From DATBSK01 sp964532485 (lineage in GTDB: Bacteria > Actinomycetota > Acidimicrobiia > IMCC26256 > PALSA-555): a DNA stretch of 64,000 nucleotides. The stretch covers positions 25,943 to 89,942 of the forward strand of contig CAZHKE010000007.1 of NCBI GenBank assembly GCA_964532485.1, read 5' to 3'. The notes under the pieces are model-generated. The model saw only the letters and a list, made by a program, of their open reading frames with translations. It searched no databases and was not told the DNA's origin. Every line of letters begins with the position of its first letter. Positions within the stretch are counted from its first letter, which is position 1. The translations under genes and the position numbers were made by a program. Of this stretch, positions 42,517-51,485 are shown piece after piece.

Positions 42517-44042
42517 AGCCAGCCTCGCACCCGCTTGCGGTCGACGTCGTCCCACACGGCTCGCCAAGCCTCGCGCCCCTCGCGGATCGCGGCGCGCTCC
42601 TTCGCGGCCAGCAGCCCCGCGGCGAAGCTCTGCTCGCCGTCGGGGGCGACGGCCGCGGCCCGGCGCAGCCACTCGCTCGCGACCACCGCGTCCTGATGGT
42701 CGCCGAGGACGTCTTGCAGCGCCACGAGCGCCCGCGCGAACGTCCGGGCCGGCTTTCCGATCGCCGGCTCCACCGCCTCCGCGGCGTACCGTGCCCGCTT
42801 CGCCTTGATGCGGATCTCGTGCAGCGCGACGTCGGTCGGCTCCTCCGGGAGCGAGCGCACGGTACGTGCCAGCCGCTCCCATGGGCCGCGGACGAGGCCG
42901 CGCAGCACGTCGCGGTCGTCGTTGTCGTCGATGCGCAGCAGGAGGCGCGGCCGCCGTGCGGCCACCACGAGGTGGTCGAGCACGGTGTCGTAGCGCTCGC
43001 TGCGCAGCGCGTCGAGGAGCTGCGCGACCGCCCGCGTGCGCTGCTCGCGGAGGTCGTCGAGCAGGCGCTCGGCCGCGGCCTGGTCGACGTGCTCCAGCCC
43101 ATCGATGTGCGACGACAGTCGCTCGAGCATCACGTCGGCATCGCGCACCGCGCCGAGCACGTCGCCGAGCCAGCGCAGCTCGTCGCGCAGGGAGTCCGCC
43201 CAGGGCTCGTCGACGAGCGTCCGGAACGTCCGGAGGTCGGAGCGCAGCCGCCGGGTCGCGACCCGCGCCTGGTGGACGGCCTCCGAGTCGTCGCCGAGGC
43301 GCACGCCGGGATCGTGGGTGATCAGCCGGTGGACGGAGGCCGCCACCGCCCGCCGGATGACGACCTCGATCGAGGGCTGCCCGGAGACCTCGGGGACGAC
43401 GACGTCCGGTGGCGCCGTCGCCACCGGTCCCAGCGCTCGGACGATCTTCGGTGTCGGGTCGGCGACGCCCGCTCCGGCACCGCGCAGGCGCGAGAGGACG
43501 GTCGCGCGGTGCGTGGCGGTGGCCGCGTCGGGCAGCTCGACCTCGATCTCTCGAAACGACTCGGTGATCTCGCGTGAGCCGGGCGCGCTCACCTCGACGC
43601 GGTCGTCGACGACCTCGCCGACCTGTCGAGCGTCGCTCGACCGGAGCCGCACCCGATGGCGGAGGGTTCGCAGCACCGCCACCGGTTCGACGGCCGCGCC
43701 CCGCGTCAGCCCGCGCACGAGGTCGAGGGCGTCCGGCGGCGGCGCGGCCCCGTCGACCGGACCGGGGATCACGTGCTCGGGACGCACGAGGGCGTCGTCG
43801 TCCATGCTGCCGGGCAGCTTCACGGTCCACCCGTCGTCGCGCGCTCGGACGCTCGCGCCCGCCCGCGAGAGCCGGTAGTCGGCGGTGTCGAAGTAGGTCG
43901 CCTCGAGCTCGAACGTCTCCTCGGGAGCGGCGAACACGTCGCCACCCGGATCGGTGAGCGGCGGCAGCGCGAAGTCGGACGGCACCGCGAGCTTGACCTC
44001 CCGCTCGAGGTTGCGCCCGAGCGGCTGGCTGTCGGCTCTCAC
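42513..44042 (-). CDS. CYTH-CHAD domain protein (polyphosphate-associated)
   Basis: A 509-residue two-domain protein. The CYTH domain (about 12-205) has the LEREVKLAVP signature, WTVKLPG and the late EIEVELPDA strand; this tunnel fold hydrolyses inorganic tripolyphosphate or related compounds. The CHAD domain (about 225-505) has the conserved His/Arg pattern AVHQARVATRRLRSDLRTF and LHEIRIKAKRARYAAE, which binds polyphosphate. It overlaps ppk (GTGA at 44042), strongly supporting a polyphosphate role. Confidence 0.9.
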   Translation of the reverse strand: MRADSQPLGRNLEREVKLAVPSDFALPPLTDPGGDVFAAPEETFELEATYFDTADYRLSRAGASVRARDDGWTVKLPGSMDDDALVRPEHVIPGPVDGAAPPPDALDLVRGLTRGAAVEPVAVLRTLRHRVRLRSSDARQVGEVVDDRVEVSAPGSREITESFREIEVELPDAATATHRATVLSRLRGAGAGVADPTPKIVRALGPVATAPPDVVVPEVSGQPSIEVVIRRAVAASVHRLITHDPGVRLGDDSEAVHQARVATRRLRSDLRTFRTLVDEPWADSLRDELRWLGDVLGAVRDADVMLERLSSHIDGLEHVDQAAAERLLDDLREQRTRAVAQLLDALRSERYDTVLDHLVVAARRPRLLLRIDDNDDRDVLRGLVRGPWERLARTVRSLPEEPTDVALHEIRIKAKRARYAAEAVEPAIGKPARTFARALVALQDVLGDHQDAVVASEWLRRAAAVAPDGEQSFAAGLLAAKERAAIREGREAWRAVWDDVDRKRVRGWL

Positions 44043-46114
44043 CCCCGTGGACGCGCGCGCTCCTCGGCGAGCTCACGCAGGCGAACGTGGGTGTCGATGC
44101 CGACCACCGTCGGCACCTTGTGCCACGAGCCGTCTCCCGCGAGCTCCCACGCGAGCACGTCGTCGGCGAGGTCGACCTCGAGGATCTCGGCAAGGCGTGC
44201 ACGCAGCGCCGGCGCGGTGACGCTGCAGAGCGCCTCGACGCGGCGGTCGAGGTTGCGGGGCATCCAGTCGGCCGATCCGATCAGGTACTCGGCGGCCTCG
44301 GCGTCGGAACCGAACCGGTAGATGCGCGAGTGCTCGAGGTAGTAGCCCAGGGTCGACCGAACCCGGATGTTCTCCGAGAGCCCGGGGACCCGCGGTCGCA
44401 GGCAGCAGATGCCGCGCACCACGAGATCGATCGGCGTGCCGGCACCCGACGCGTCGTAGAGCTCGTCGATGAGCTCGGCGTCGACGAGGCTGTTCATCTT
44501 CAGGATGATCCTGCCCTCCGGCCCCTTGGCGGCCTCGGCGCGGATCCGGTCACGCAGGCCGTTGCGCATCGACTCGGGTGCGACCAGCAGCCGCCGGTAG
44601 CGCGTCGGCCGGCTGTAGCCGGTCAGGTGGTTGAAGAGCTCGGCGAGATCCGTGCCGACCTCGGGATCGCAGGTGAGCAAGCCCAGGTCTTCGTAGAGCG
44701 TCGCGGTCTTCGGGTTGTAGTTCCCGGTGCCGACGTGGCAGTAGCGGCGGATGACGCCGTCCTCGTCCTGGCGCACGACGAGGAGGATCTTCGCGTGCGT
44801 CTTCAGGCCGACGATGCCGTACACCACGTGGACGCCGGCCTCTTCCAGGATCCGGGCGCGCTCGATGTTGGCCTGCTCGTCGAACCGGGCCTTCAGCTCG
44901 ACGAGCGCGACCACCTGCTTGTCCTCGCGCGCCGCGTCGACGAGGGACTGCACGATCCCGCTCTCGGCGCCCGCGGTGCGGTAGATCGTCTGCTTGATCG
45001 CGAGCACGCGGGGATCGCGCGCCGCCTGCTTCACGAACGCCTCGACCGACGTCGTGAACGAGTCGTACGGATGGTGCACCAGCACGTCTTCGGCGCGGAG
45101 CGTGCGGAACAGGTCCTGCCCGCCGTTCGTCGGCGCGAGGACGTGCTGCGTCTGGGGCGCCCACGTCTGGGCCTTCAGGTCCGGCCGGTCGAGGGCGCAG
45201 ACGTCGAGGAGCCCGGTGAGGTCGAGCGGGCCGTCGATGACCTCGGTCGCGCCCGGTGGCACCTCGAGCTCGCGGGAGAGCACGTCGAGGACGTCGTCGG
45301 ACATGGTGGTGTCGATCTCGAGGCGGATCGTGTTGCCGAACTTCGTGCGGCGGTGCAGCACCGTCTCGATCGCCTCGAGGAGGTCCTCGGCCTCGTCGTC
45401 GAGCTCGAAGTCGGCGTCGCGTGTCACCCGGAACGGGTAGTGGGCCAGCACCTCCATGCCCGGGAACAGCCGGTCGAGGTGCGCCGCGATGACGTGCTCC
45501 AGCGGCACGAAGCGCTCGCCGTCGGGGAGCGGGACGAACCGCGGCAGCACCGGTGGGACCTTGACGCGGGCGAAGCGCTGCTCGCGGGTCGCCGGGTCGC
45601 GCACGACCGCGGCGAGGTTGAGCGAGAGGTTGGAGATGTAGGGGAACGGGTGCGCCGGGTCGACCGCCAGGGGCGTGAGGACGGGGTACACGTGCTCCTC
45701 GAACTCGCGTCGCAGCGCCTCGCGATCGGCGCCGTCGAGCTCGGCCCAGGTCGGGAACCGCACGCCCTCTTCCTCGAGCGCCGGGGCGATGTCCTTCGTG
45801 AAGATCGTCGTCTGGCGCTCGACGAGCGCACGCGACTGCTCGCGGATCGCGCGGACCGCCTCGGCGGCGTCGAGGCTGTCGGGACCGCCGACGCCGACGC
45901 CCAGGTCGACCTGATCCTCGAGGCCCGAGACCCGCACCTGGAAGAACTCGTCGAGGTTCGACGAGAAGATCGCGCAGAACTTCGCGCGCTCGAGCAGTGG
46001 TCGGGTCGGATCCTCCGCGAGGGCCAGCACCCGACCGTTGAACTCGAGCCACGAGAGCTCGCGGTTGAGGAAGCGCTCTGGCCGTGAGCGGATCTCGGCG
46101 TCACGACCTGGCAT
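44039..46114 (-). CDS. ppk: Polyphosphate kinase 1
   Basis: A 691-residue PPK1, which makes polyphosphate from ATP. It opens with RFLNRELSWLEFNGRVL. The autophosphorylated His lies in GLKTHAKILLVVR and the second active-site His in EHSRIYRFG; VHHPYDSF and GTGNYNPKTA are also conserved. ATG at 46114, first gene of a six-gene operon (ppk, CYTH-CHAD, NUDIX, sixA, HD, surE) held together by short overlaps. Confidence 0.95.
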   Translation of the reverse strand: MPGRDAEIRSRPERFLNRELSWLEFNGRVLALAEDPTRPLLERAKFCAIFSSNLDEFFQVRVSGLEDQVDLGVGVGGPDSLDAAEAVRAIREQSRALVERQTTIFTKDIAPALEEEGVRFPTWAELDGADREALRREFEEHVYPVLTPLAVDPAHPFPYISNLSLNLAAVVRDPATREQRFARVKVPPVLPRFVPLPDGERFVPLEHVIAAHLDRLFPGMEVLAHYPFRVTRDADFELDDEAEDLLEAIETVLHRRTKFGNTIRLEIDTTMSDDVLDVLSRELEVPPGATEVIDGPLDLTGLLDVCALDRPDLKAQTWAPQTQHVLAPTNGGQDLFRTLRAEDVLVHHPYDSFTTSVEAFVKQAARDPRVLAIKQTIYRTAGAESGIVQSLVDAAREDKQVVALVELKARFDEQANIERARILEEAGVHVVYGIVGLKTHAKILLVVRQDEDGVIRRYCHVGTGNYNPKTATLYEDLGLLTCDPEVGTDLAELFNHLTGYSRPTRYRRLLVAPESMRNGLRDRIRAEAAKGPEGRIILKMNSLVDAELIDELYDASGAGTPIDLVVRGICCLRPRVPGLSENIRVRSTLGYYLEHSRIYRFGSDAEAAEYLIGSADWMPRNLDRRVEALCSVTAPALRARLAEILEVDLADDVLAWELAGDGSWHKVPTVVGIDTHVRLRELAEERARPRG

Positions 46115-46251
46115 GCCACTCGATGGTAGCGGTCGCCCTTCCGCGGCGGTCCGGCTCCGGTGAACGCCTGCGCGCGCAGCCGTCGCGGTGCGGAGACGGG
46201 TCGGTGAACGGTCCATCGCCCCGCCGATCGGCGGCTACCGTCGCTCGAGCG

Positions 46252-47847
46252 ATGCCCGAGGATCCCCGCTTCCTGCCGCCGACGCCGTTCCAGCGGCTCG
46301 TCTCGACGCACGCCGCGACCGTGTGCGCCGATGCCTGCGTGGCCGCGTCGCTGGCCGGCTCGCTGTTCTTCGCGCAGCCGACGAGCGCGGCGCGCAGCGA
46401 CATCCTCTTGTTCCTGCTCCTGACGATGGCCCCGTTCGCCATCGTCGCGCCGATCATGGGCCCCGCGCTCGACCGCATCAAGGGCGGCCGGCGCCTCATG
46501 GTGGTCGGCGCGTGCGCCGGTCGAGCGGTCCTCTGTCTGGCGATGGCGCAATTCATCACCAAGCCGTCACCCGAGGGGCTGATCATCTACCCGCTCGCGT
46601 TCGGCGTGCTCGTGCTCCAGAAGACCTACGCGGTGGCGCGTGCCGCGCTGGTCCCCGCGCTGGTCGAGGACGAGAACGAGCTCGTGAAGGCGAACTCGCG
46701 GCTGGCGCTCATCAGCCTCATCGCCAGCATGGTCGGCGGCGGCCCCGCGTTCCTGGTGCAGCTGATCTTCGACGCGAGCTGGTCGCTGGTCCTCGCCATG
46801 ATCGTGTTCTCGGTCGCGACGGTGCTCGCGACGAGGATCCCACGCACGCAGCTGGTGCAGGATCCCGAGGAGAAGGAGCTCGAGTCCGAGGAGCTCCACC
46901 AGCCGAGCATCCTCCTCGCGGGCAGCGCCATGGCGGTCATCCGCATCGCCGTCGGCGTCATGGTCTTCCTGTCGGCGTTCTCGTTCAAGGACGACAAGTT
47001 CGAGCTGGGTGTCGTGCTGGGCGCGTACGCGCTCGGAGGGTTCATCGGCAACATCGTGGCGCCGATCGCGCGTCGTCACGTCCGAGAGGAGGTCATCCTC
47101 GTCTCGAGCCTGCTGCTCTCGGCCACGTTCGTGCTGTTCGGCGCCCTGACCGGCGGCACCGTCGGCGGTGCTGCGCTCGCGGCGATCTCGGTCGCGATCG
47201 CGTCCGCGGCGGGCCGCGTCGGGTTCGACAGCCTGCTCCAGCGTGACGGTCCCGACGCCGTCAGGGGCCGCGCGTTCGCACGGTTCGAGACGCGCTTCCA
47301 GGTCGCGTGGGTGCTGGGTGCGCTCTTCGGCCTCATCCCGTTCGGCGAGGGCGTCGGCCTGCTTGCGCTCGGTGCGCTCCTCCTCGCCGGCGGGCTGTCG
47401 TACCTGGCCGCGCTGCGCAGCGCGCGCACGAAGCCGCACCGCACCAAGCTGCGTCCCGAAGCCGTCGACCGCGCGTTCGGCAAGGCGAAGGTCGAGCTGC
47501 GCGACCGGTACCTCCGCAACAAGGCGAGTCGACGGCGCGAGGCGAGCGACCGGCGCCGCGCTCGCGGGCGCGATCGCGGCCGCGACGACGCGTCACCGCC
47601 GGGGCAGAGCGGGGCGGACGCGCGCCGCACGCCGCCGCGCTCGAGCGCGCCGTCGGGCGACCAGCCGGGTCGCCCATCGGGCGGCCGGTCGCGTCGACAG
47701 TCGCGTGGCAGGTCGACGGACCGTTCGGGCGGGACATCGGTCGCCAAGGACTCGGGGAGGGATGCACCGGAGCCGCCGGCGCGGCGCCGGCGGCGGCCCA
47801 CGACGACGCCCGGCGAGTCGCCCGACGCGTTCCCGGGCGGCAGCTGA
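46252..47847 (+). CDS. MFS-like multi-pass membrane protein with basic disordered tail
   Basis: A 531-residue protein. Residues about 15-405 hold 10-12 hydrophobic segments; AIVAPIMGPALDRIKGGRRLMVV is the loop-2 motif of major facilitator transporters, and GFIGNIVAPIARRHVREEVIL the repeat in the second half. The last 120 residues are Arg/Ser/Pro-rich and disordered. Substrate unknown. ATG at 46252, divergent from ppk with 137 bp between. Confidence 0.78.
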   Translation: MPEDPRFLPPTPFQRLVSTHAATVCADACVAASLAGSLFFAQPTSAARSDILLFLLLTMAPFAIVAPIMGPALDRIKGGRRLMVVGACAGRAVLCLAMAQFITKPSPEGLIIYPLAFGVLVLQKTYAVARAALVPALVEDENELVKANSRLALISLIASMVGGGPAFLVQLIFDASWSLVLAMIVFSVATVLATRIPRTQLVQDPEEKELESEELHQPSILLAGSAMAVIRIAVGVMVFLSAFSFKDDKFELGVVLGAYALGGFIGNIVAPIARRHVREEVILVSSLLLSATFVLFGALTGGTVGGAALAAISVAIASAAGRVGFDSLLQRDGPDAVRGRAFARFETRFQVAWVLGALFGLIPFGEGVGLLALGALLLAGGLSYLAALRSARTKPHRTKLRPEAVDRAFGKAKVELRDRYLRNKASRRREASDRRRARGRDRGRDDASPPGQSGADARRTPPRSSAPSGDQPGRPSGGRSRRQSRGRSTDRSGGTSVAKDSGRDAPEPPARRRRRPTTTPGESPDAFPGGS

Positions 47848-47911
47848 GACCGAGCGCCGAAGGGCGCCGAAACCTCGACCGCGGCCGCCGCCGACGCGCG
47901 AGCATCGACGG

Positions 47912-49129
47912 ATGGAGACGGCCGTCCGCGCGATCAGCGCTGACGAGATCCCGGCCTTCACGAGGGCCGACGCGGCGGGGTTCGGTGAGAGCGAGCGATT
48001 CGCGCAGGAAGCGCCACGCTGGATCGCCGACGAGCTCGACCGCACGCGCGCCGCGTTCGACGGTGACGCGCTCGTCGCCACGAGCCGGAACCACTCGTTC
48101 GAGCTGACCCTGCCCGGCGCTGCACTGATACCCGCAGCCGGCGTGAGCGCCGTCGCGGTGCTGCCCACCCATCGGCGTCGCGGGATCCTGACGGCGATGA
48201 TGACCGCGCTGCTCGACGATGCCGTCGAGCACGGGGAGCCGGTCGCGATGCTCACCGCGAGCGAAGGCGGCATCTACGCGCGCTTCGGCTTCGGGGTCTC
48301 GTCGCTCGCAGGACAGGTCGACTTCGATGTGCGCAACGTCGAGTTCTCGCGACCCCGTCCCGAAGGACGAGTGCGACTCGTCCGGCCCGAAGAGCTCCGC
48401 AAGCAGGCGCCCGCACTGTTCGACCGGGTTCGGCGCGTCTATCCCGGCGCCATCTCACGGCCCGAGGTCTGGTGGACCGACGTGCAGGGCCCGGATCGCG
48501 AGATGGGCACGAGGTTCGACGTGCTGTACGAGTCGCCGGCGGGTGTCGTCGACGGGTTCGTCACGTACGCGATCAAGGATCGATGGAGCCACGACCCCGC
48601 TCACCGGCTGTTCGTGCGCGACATGGTCGCGGCGACGCCCGAAGCGGAGCACGCGCTGTGGCGCTACCTCTGCGAGATCGATCTGGTTCGCACCGTCGTC
48701 GCGTACCGCGTGCCGCTGGACTCGCCGCTGCAGTGGCTGCTGCGCTCGCTCCGGGTCGGCGGGCCGACACGGGTCGACGACTTCGTGTGGACGCGCATCC
48801 TCGACGTCCCGGCGACCCTCGGGCGCCGCACGTACGCCGTGGAGGGTCGGCTCGTCATCGAGGTGAGCGACCGGTCGCGACCGGGGAGCGCGGCGGACGG
48901 GACCTTCGTCGTCGAGGGCGGGCCCGACGGGGCGGACGTGCGTACCGTGACCGACGCCGCCGATCTCGCGTGCGACGTGCACGCGCTGTCGACGGTGTGG
49001 CTCGGTGGCGTCCGAGCGTCGACGCTCGCCGCGGCGGGCTGGATCGAGGAACGCACCCCGGGCGCGCTCGCCACCGCCGACGCCATGCTCGCCTCGACCC
49101 CGCTGCCGTTCCCCTTCACTTGGTTCTGA
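47912..49129 (+). CDS. Eis-like GNAT N-acetyltransferase
   Basis: A 405-residue protein of the Eis family: an N-terminal GNAT fold with VSAVAVLPTHRRRGILTAMM (acetyl-CoA loop) and TASEGGIYARFGFGVSS, a second degenerate GNAT region, and a C-terminal sterol-carrier-like domain. It ends in Phe (FPFTWF); in Mycobacterium tuberculosis Eis the C-terminal Phe carboxylate is a catalytic base, so this end fits. Eis enzymes acetylate amines such as aminoglycosides or protein lysines. ATG at 47912. Confidence 0.85.
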   Translation: METAVRAISADEIPAFTRADAAGFGESERFAQEAPRWIADELDRTRAAFDGDALVATSRNHSFELTLPGAALIPAAGVSAVAVLPTHRRRGILTAMMTALLDDAVEHGEPVAMLTASEGGIYARFGFGVSSLAGQVDFDVRNVEFSRPRPEGRVRLVRPEELRKQAPALFDRVRRVYPGAISRPEVWWTDVQGPDREMGTRFDVLYESPAGVVDGFVTYAIKDRWSHDPAHRLFVRDMVAATPEAEHALWRYLCEIDLVRTVVAYRVPLDSPLQWLLRSLRVGGPTRVDDFVWTRILDVPATLGRRTYAVEGRLVIEVSDRSRPGSAADGTFVVEGGPDGADVRTVTDAADLACDVHALSTVWLGGVRASTLAAAGWIEERTPGALATADAMLASTPLPFPFTWF

Positions 49130-49140
49130 GCCTGTCTCTT

Positions 49141-49185
49141 TGATGCGTATCTGGAGGCCGCTATGCGGCCTCCAGATACGCATCA
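49141..49185. repeat. Dispersed palindrome family A, left flank of nuclease-like gene
   Basis: Perfect 21-bp arms at 49141-49161 and 49165-49185, loop TAT. It starts 11 bp past the acetyltransferase stop and ends 34 bp before the GTG start of the DUF559-type gene. Identical in sequence to the copy at 50126, which flanks the other end of the gene. Confidence 0.92.
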
Positions 49186-49219
49186 GTCACATGGCTTGCG
49201 CGGAAGGGTCAGTGCACCC

Positions 49220-50125
49220 GTGGATCGCCGCCGCGCACAGCTGGCGAGCATGGCGAGGCGCCAGCACGGCTTGGTGACCCGCGCGCAGGCGTACGAAGCA
49301 GGAGTGTCGGCTCGTTCCATCGGTCGACGGCTCGCTTCGGGCGAGTGGGTCACCGCCGACTACCGGGTGTACCGCGTGGCTGGGGCACCAGTGACATGGC
49401 ATCAGCGAACCCTCGCGGCGTGCCTGGCAGGTCCCGCAGTCGCTTCTCATCGCGCGGCCGCCCGGCTCTGGGGCTTCCCGGTTGACGGCGATGACGAACT
49501 GGTCGAAGTGACGGCCCTGCGGCACCGTCGTCGCCATGCCAGCGAAGTGCTCTGGCACGAATCGCAGCGCCTCGAGGAGCGATACGTGGCGCACGTCGAC
49601 GGGATACCAGTGACGACACCCGTTCGGACCGTGATCGATCTCGCCGTCGTGCTCGACATCGATTCACTCGAGGAGGTCCTGTACTCCGCGATGCGAATGC
49701 GCCTGGTGAGCATCGAAGGGATCGAGCGATCGCTCGACGAGCTCGGCGCGCTTCGGCTCGGCCGTAAGCGCGTCCGGCAGGTGCTCGAGCGCGCCCGCGC
49801 TGGTTGCACCGAGAGCTTGCTCGAGACCCGGTTCCTTCAGCTGCTTCGAAGAGCCGGGCTGCCTCTGCCGGTCGGGCAGTTCGAGATTCGGTCTCCAACC
49901 GATGTCTTCATCGCTCGTGTCGACTTCGCGTATCCGGATCGCCGTCTGGCGATCGAGCTCGACGGCAGTCGCTGGCATTCGATCGAGCGCGACGTCGCGC
50001 GGGATGACAGACGCGAACGTCGGATCGTGGCGGGGGGCTATCGAATCATGCGATTCACCTGGCGAGATGTGCACGAGACGCCGGAGGTTGTCGTCGCCGA
50101 GGTGAAGTCCGCGCTGGGCCTGTAG
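49220..50125 (+). CDS. AbiEi-like N-terminal plus DUF559/Vsr-like nuclease domain protein (paralogue B)
   Basis: A 301-residue protein, the same length as paralogue A (20566). The N-terminal region has ARRQHGLVTRAQAYEAGV and YRVYRVAGAPVTW, typical of AbiEi_4-type winged-helix regions. The C-terminal DUF559/Vsr-like nuclease region has Asp235 (RVDFAYPD), Glu246 and Asp248 (LAIELDGSRWH), at the same residue numbers as in paralogue A. I choose GTG at 49220, since this reproduces the N-terminus and length of paralogue A; the longer ATG at 49163 lies in the palindrome loop. It is bracketed by two identical 45-bp palindromes. Codon use is less GC-biased than in its neighbours, hinting at transfer. 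No toxin partner. Confidence 0.8.
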   Translation: MDRRRAQLASMARRQHGLVTRAQAYEAGVSARSIGRRLASGEWVTADYRVYRVAGAPVTWHQRTLAACLAGPAVASHRAAARLWGFPVDGDDELVEVTALRHRRRHASEVLWHESQRLEERYVAHVDGIPVTTPVRTVIDLAVVLDIDSLEEVLYSAMRMRLVSIEGIERSLDELGALRLGRKRVRQVLERARAGCTESLLETRFLQLLRRAGLPLPVGQFEIRSPTDVFIARVDFAYPDRRLAIELDGSRWHSIERDVARDDRRERRIVAGGYRIMRFTWRDVHETPEVVVAEVKSALGL

Positions 50126-50170
50126 TGATGCGTATCTGGAGGCCGCTATGCGGCCTCCAGATACGCATCA
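50126..50170. repeat. Dispersed palindrome family A, right flank of nuclease-like gene
   Basis: Perfect 21-bp arms at 50126-50146 and 50150-50170, loop TAT. It begins right after the TAG of the DUF559-type gene, and its far end is the TGA stop (50170-50168) of the convergent zincin gene. Identical to the copy at 49141. Confidence 0.92.
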
Positions 50171-51454
50171 AGACGAGAGGTCGATGCGGGCGAGCCAGAG
50201 GCCGGGCGCGACGAGCTCGTTGGGGGTGGGTTCCATCTCGGGGGCATCCCACAGGCGGTTCAGCCCGTCGAGTCCGGCGCGCTCCACGACGCCGCGCGCG
50301 AACGTGCCGCCGCGCTCGTAGTCGTCGCGGTCGACCGCCAGCCCGAGCAGCCCCTCGACGAACCGCTCTGCCTCGCCGCGCTCGATGCGGTGCCGCGCCA
50401 TCGCCTCGTGGATGCGCTCGAACTGGCCGATGAGCGTGCGCCCGACCTGCTCCAGCACGACGTCGGCGTAGCCCTCGAGCACCGCATGGAACACGCGCGC
50501 CCGCTCGAGCAGCGCGCGCTGGCGGTCGGTGCGCAGCGCCCCGAGCAGCTCCTGGGGGTGTTCGGCGAGCGCCTGGAGCGACGCGGGGTCGTCGGGATCG
50601 AGGTCGGCGAACTTCGAGTCGCCGAGGCGGGCGTCGAGAACGGTCGGGTCGAGCTCGTACGCCGACACGTACTCGGTGGCGAGCTCCACGAGGCGAGCGC
50701 GCACCCAGGGCACCGAGCGCATGGCCGCGTGCACGACCTCGTGGATGGCGACGTAGAAGCGCAGGTCGGCTCGGTCGAGCGACCAGTCGGACTCGAACGC
50801 GTCGAGGTTCGGCACCACGAAGCACAGCGAAGGCTCGTCGGACGCGGGCAGCGGGAGGTCGTAGCGCCCGAGCGCGTGGCGCGCGAGGTATCCGATCATC
50901 GAGCCCGCCTGCACGCCGAGCAGGAGCGGGGCCAGCATCGGGGCGAGCCCGGCGAGCTGCTCGGGGTCGGGGACGTCGGTCGTGCTCGGGTCGATGCCCA
51001 GCTCGTCCAGCCCCGCCGCGGACAGGTCGACCTGCTCGAACAGCCCGCGCATGACCTCGGGCGAGAAGACCTGGCCCAGGTTCTGAGCGAACGTCTCGAG
51101 CACGGGTCGCAGCGCGTCGATGTGGAGCGCGGCCCACTCCTGACGCTGCATCGCGCGCACGGGAGCCGCGAACGTCAGGGCGAGCCCGGTCTCGCCGACG
51201 ACATGGGTCTGCGCGGCGTGCGCCAGCTCCTCGAGCTGGGCGCGGTCGCCCTCGGCGACCGCGGGCTCTTCGTCGCCACCGGTCGCGCTCAACGTCGCGA
51301 ACTGCGAGGCGATCTGCCAGTTCAACGGCCCCGGGGTCGAGAGGACGTGGAAGACCTGGGCCATGTCGAGGTTCGAGAACAGCTTCGAGAGGTCGAAGCG
51401 CTCGTTCGGATCCGGGTCCGGGTCCGGGACCTCGGGCCAGCGCTCATCTGTCAC
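50168..51454 (-). CDS. Zinc-dependent metalloprotease-like protein (zincin_2 type)
   Basis: A 428-residue soluble protein with the HEVVH zinc motif (His238, Glu239, His242) in FYVAIHEVVHAAM, and a helical C-terminal part with RARVFHAVLEGYADVVLEQVG, where E in GYADV may be the third ligand. Actinobacterial homologues are annotated as zinc-dependent metalloproteases or as F420-biosynthesis-associated; function unproven. GTG at 51454. The stop is supplied by the palindrome. Confidence 0.75.
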   Translation of the reverse strand: MTDERWPEVPDPDPDPNERFDLSKLFSNLDMAQVFHVLSTPGPLNWQIASQFATLSATGGDEEPAVAEGDRAQLEELAHAAQTHVVGETGLALTFAAPVRAMQRQEWAALHIDALRPVLETFAQNLGQVFSPEVMRGLFEQVDLSAAGLDELGIDPSTTDVPDPEQLAGLAPMLAPLLLGVQAGSMIGYLARHALGRYDLPLPASDEPSLCFVVPNLDAFESDWSLDRADLRFYVAIHEVVHAAMRSVPWVRARLVELATEYVSAYELDPTVLDARLGDSKFADLDPDDPASLQALAEHPQELLGALRTDRQRALLERARVFHAVLEGYADVVLEQVGRTLIGQFERIHEAMARHRIERGEAERFVEGLLGLAVDRDDYERGGTFARGVVERAGLDGLNRLWDAPEMEPTPNELVAPGLWLARIDLSS

Positions 51455-51485
51455 ACACCGAGTCTATGGACGAGAATCGACGGTG

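Noticed and set aside
46150..46251. PHO box between ppk and the MFS gene
   Set aside because: GGTGAACG occurs twice but about 50 bp apart, not as adjoining 11-bp repeats.
49163..49219. ATG at 49163 as start of the DUF559-type gene
   Set aside because: It lies in the palindrome loop and would make the element part of the protein. The GTG at 49220 reproduces the length and N-terminus of the paralogue.
3903..50170. Family A palindromes as ordinary intrinsic terminators only
   Set aside because: They could terminate transcription, but four near-identical 43-45-bp sequences at unrelated genes, two of them flanking one gene, are not expected of independently evolved terminators. No T-run follows any copy.
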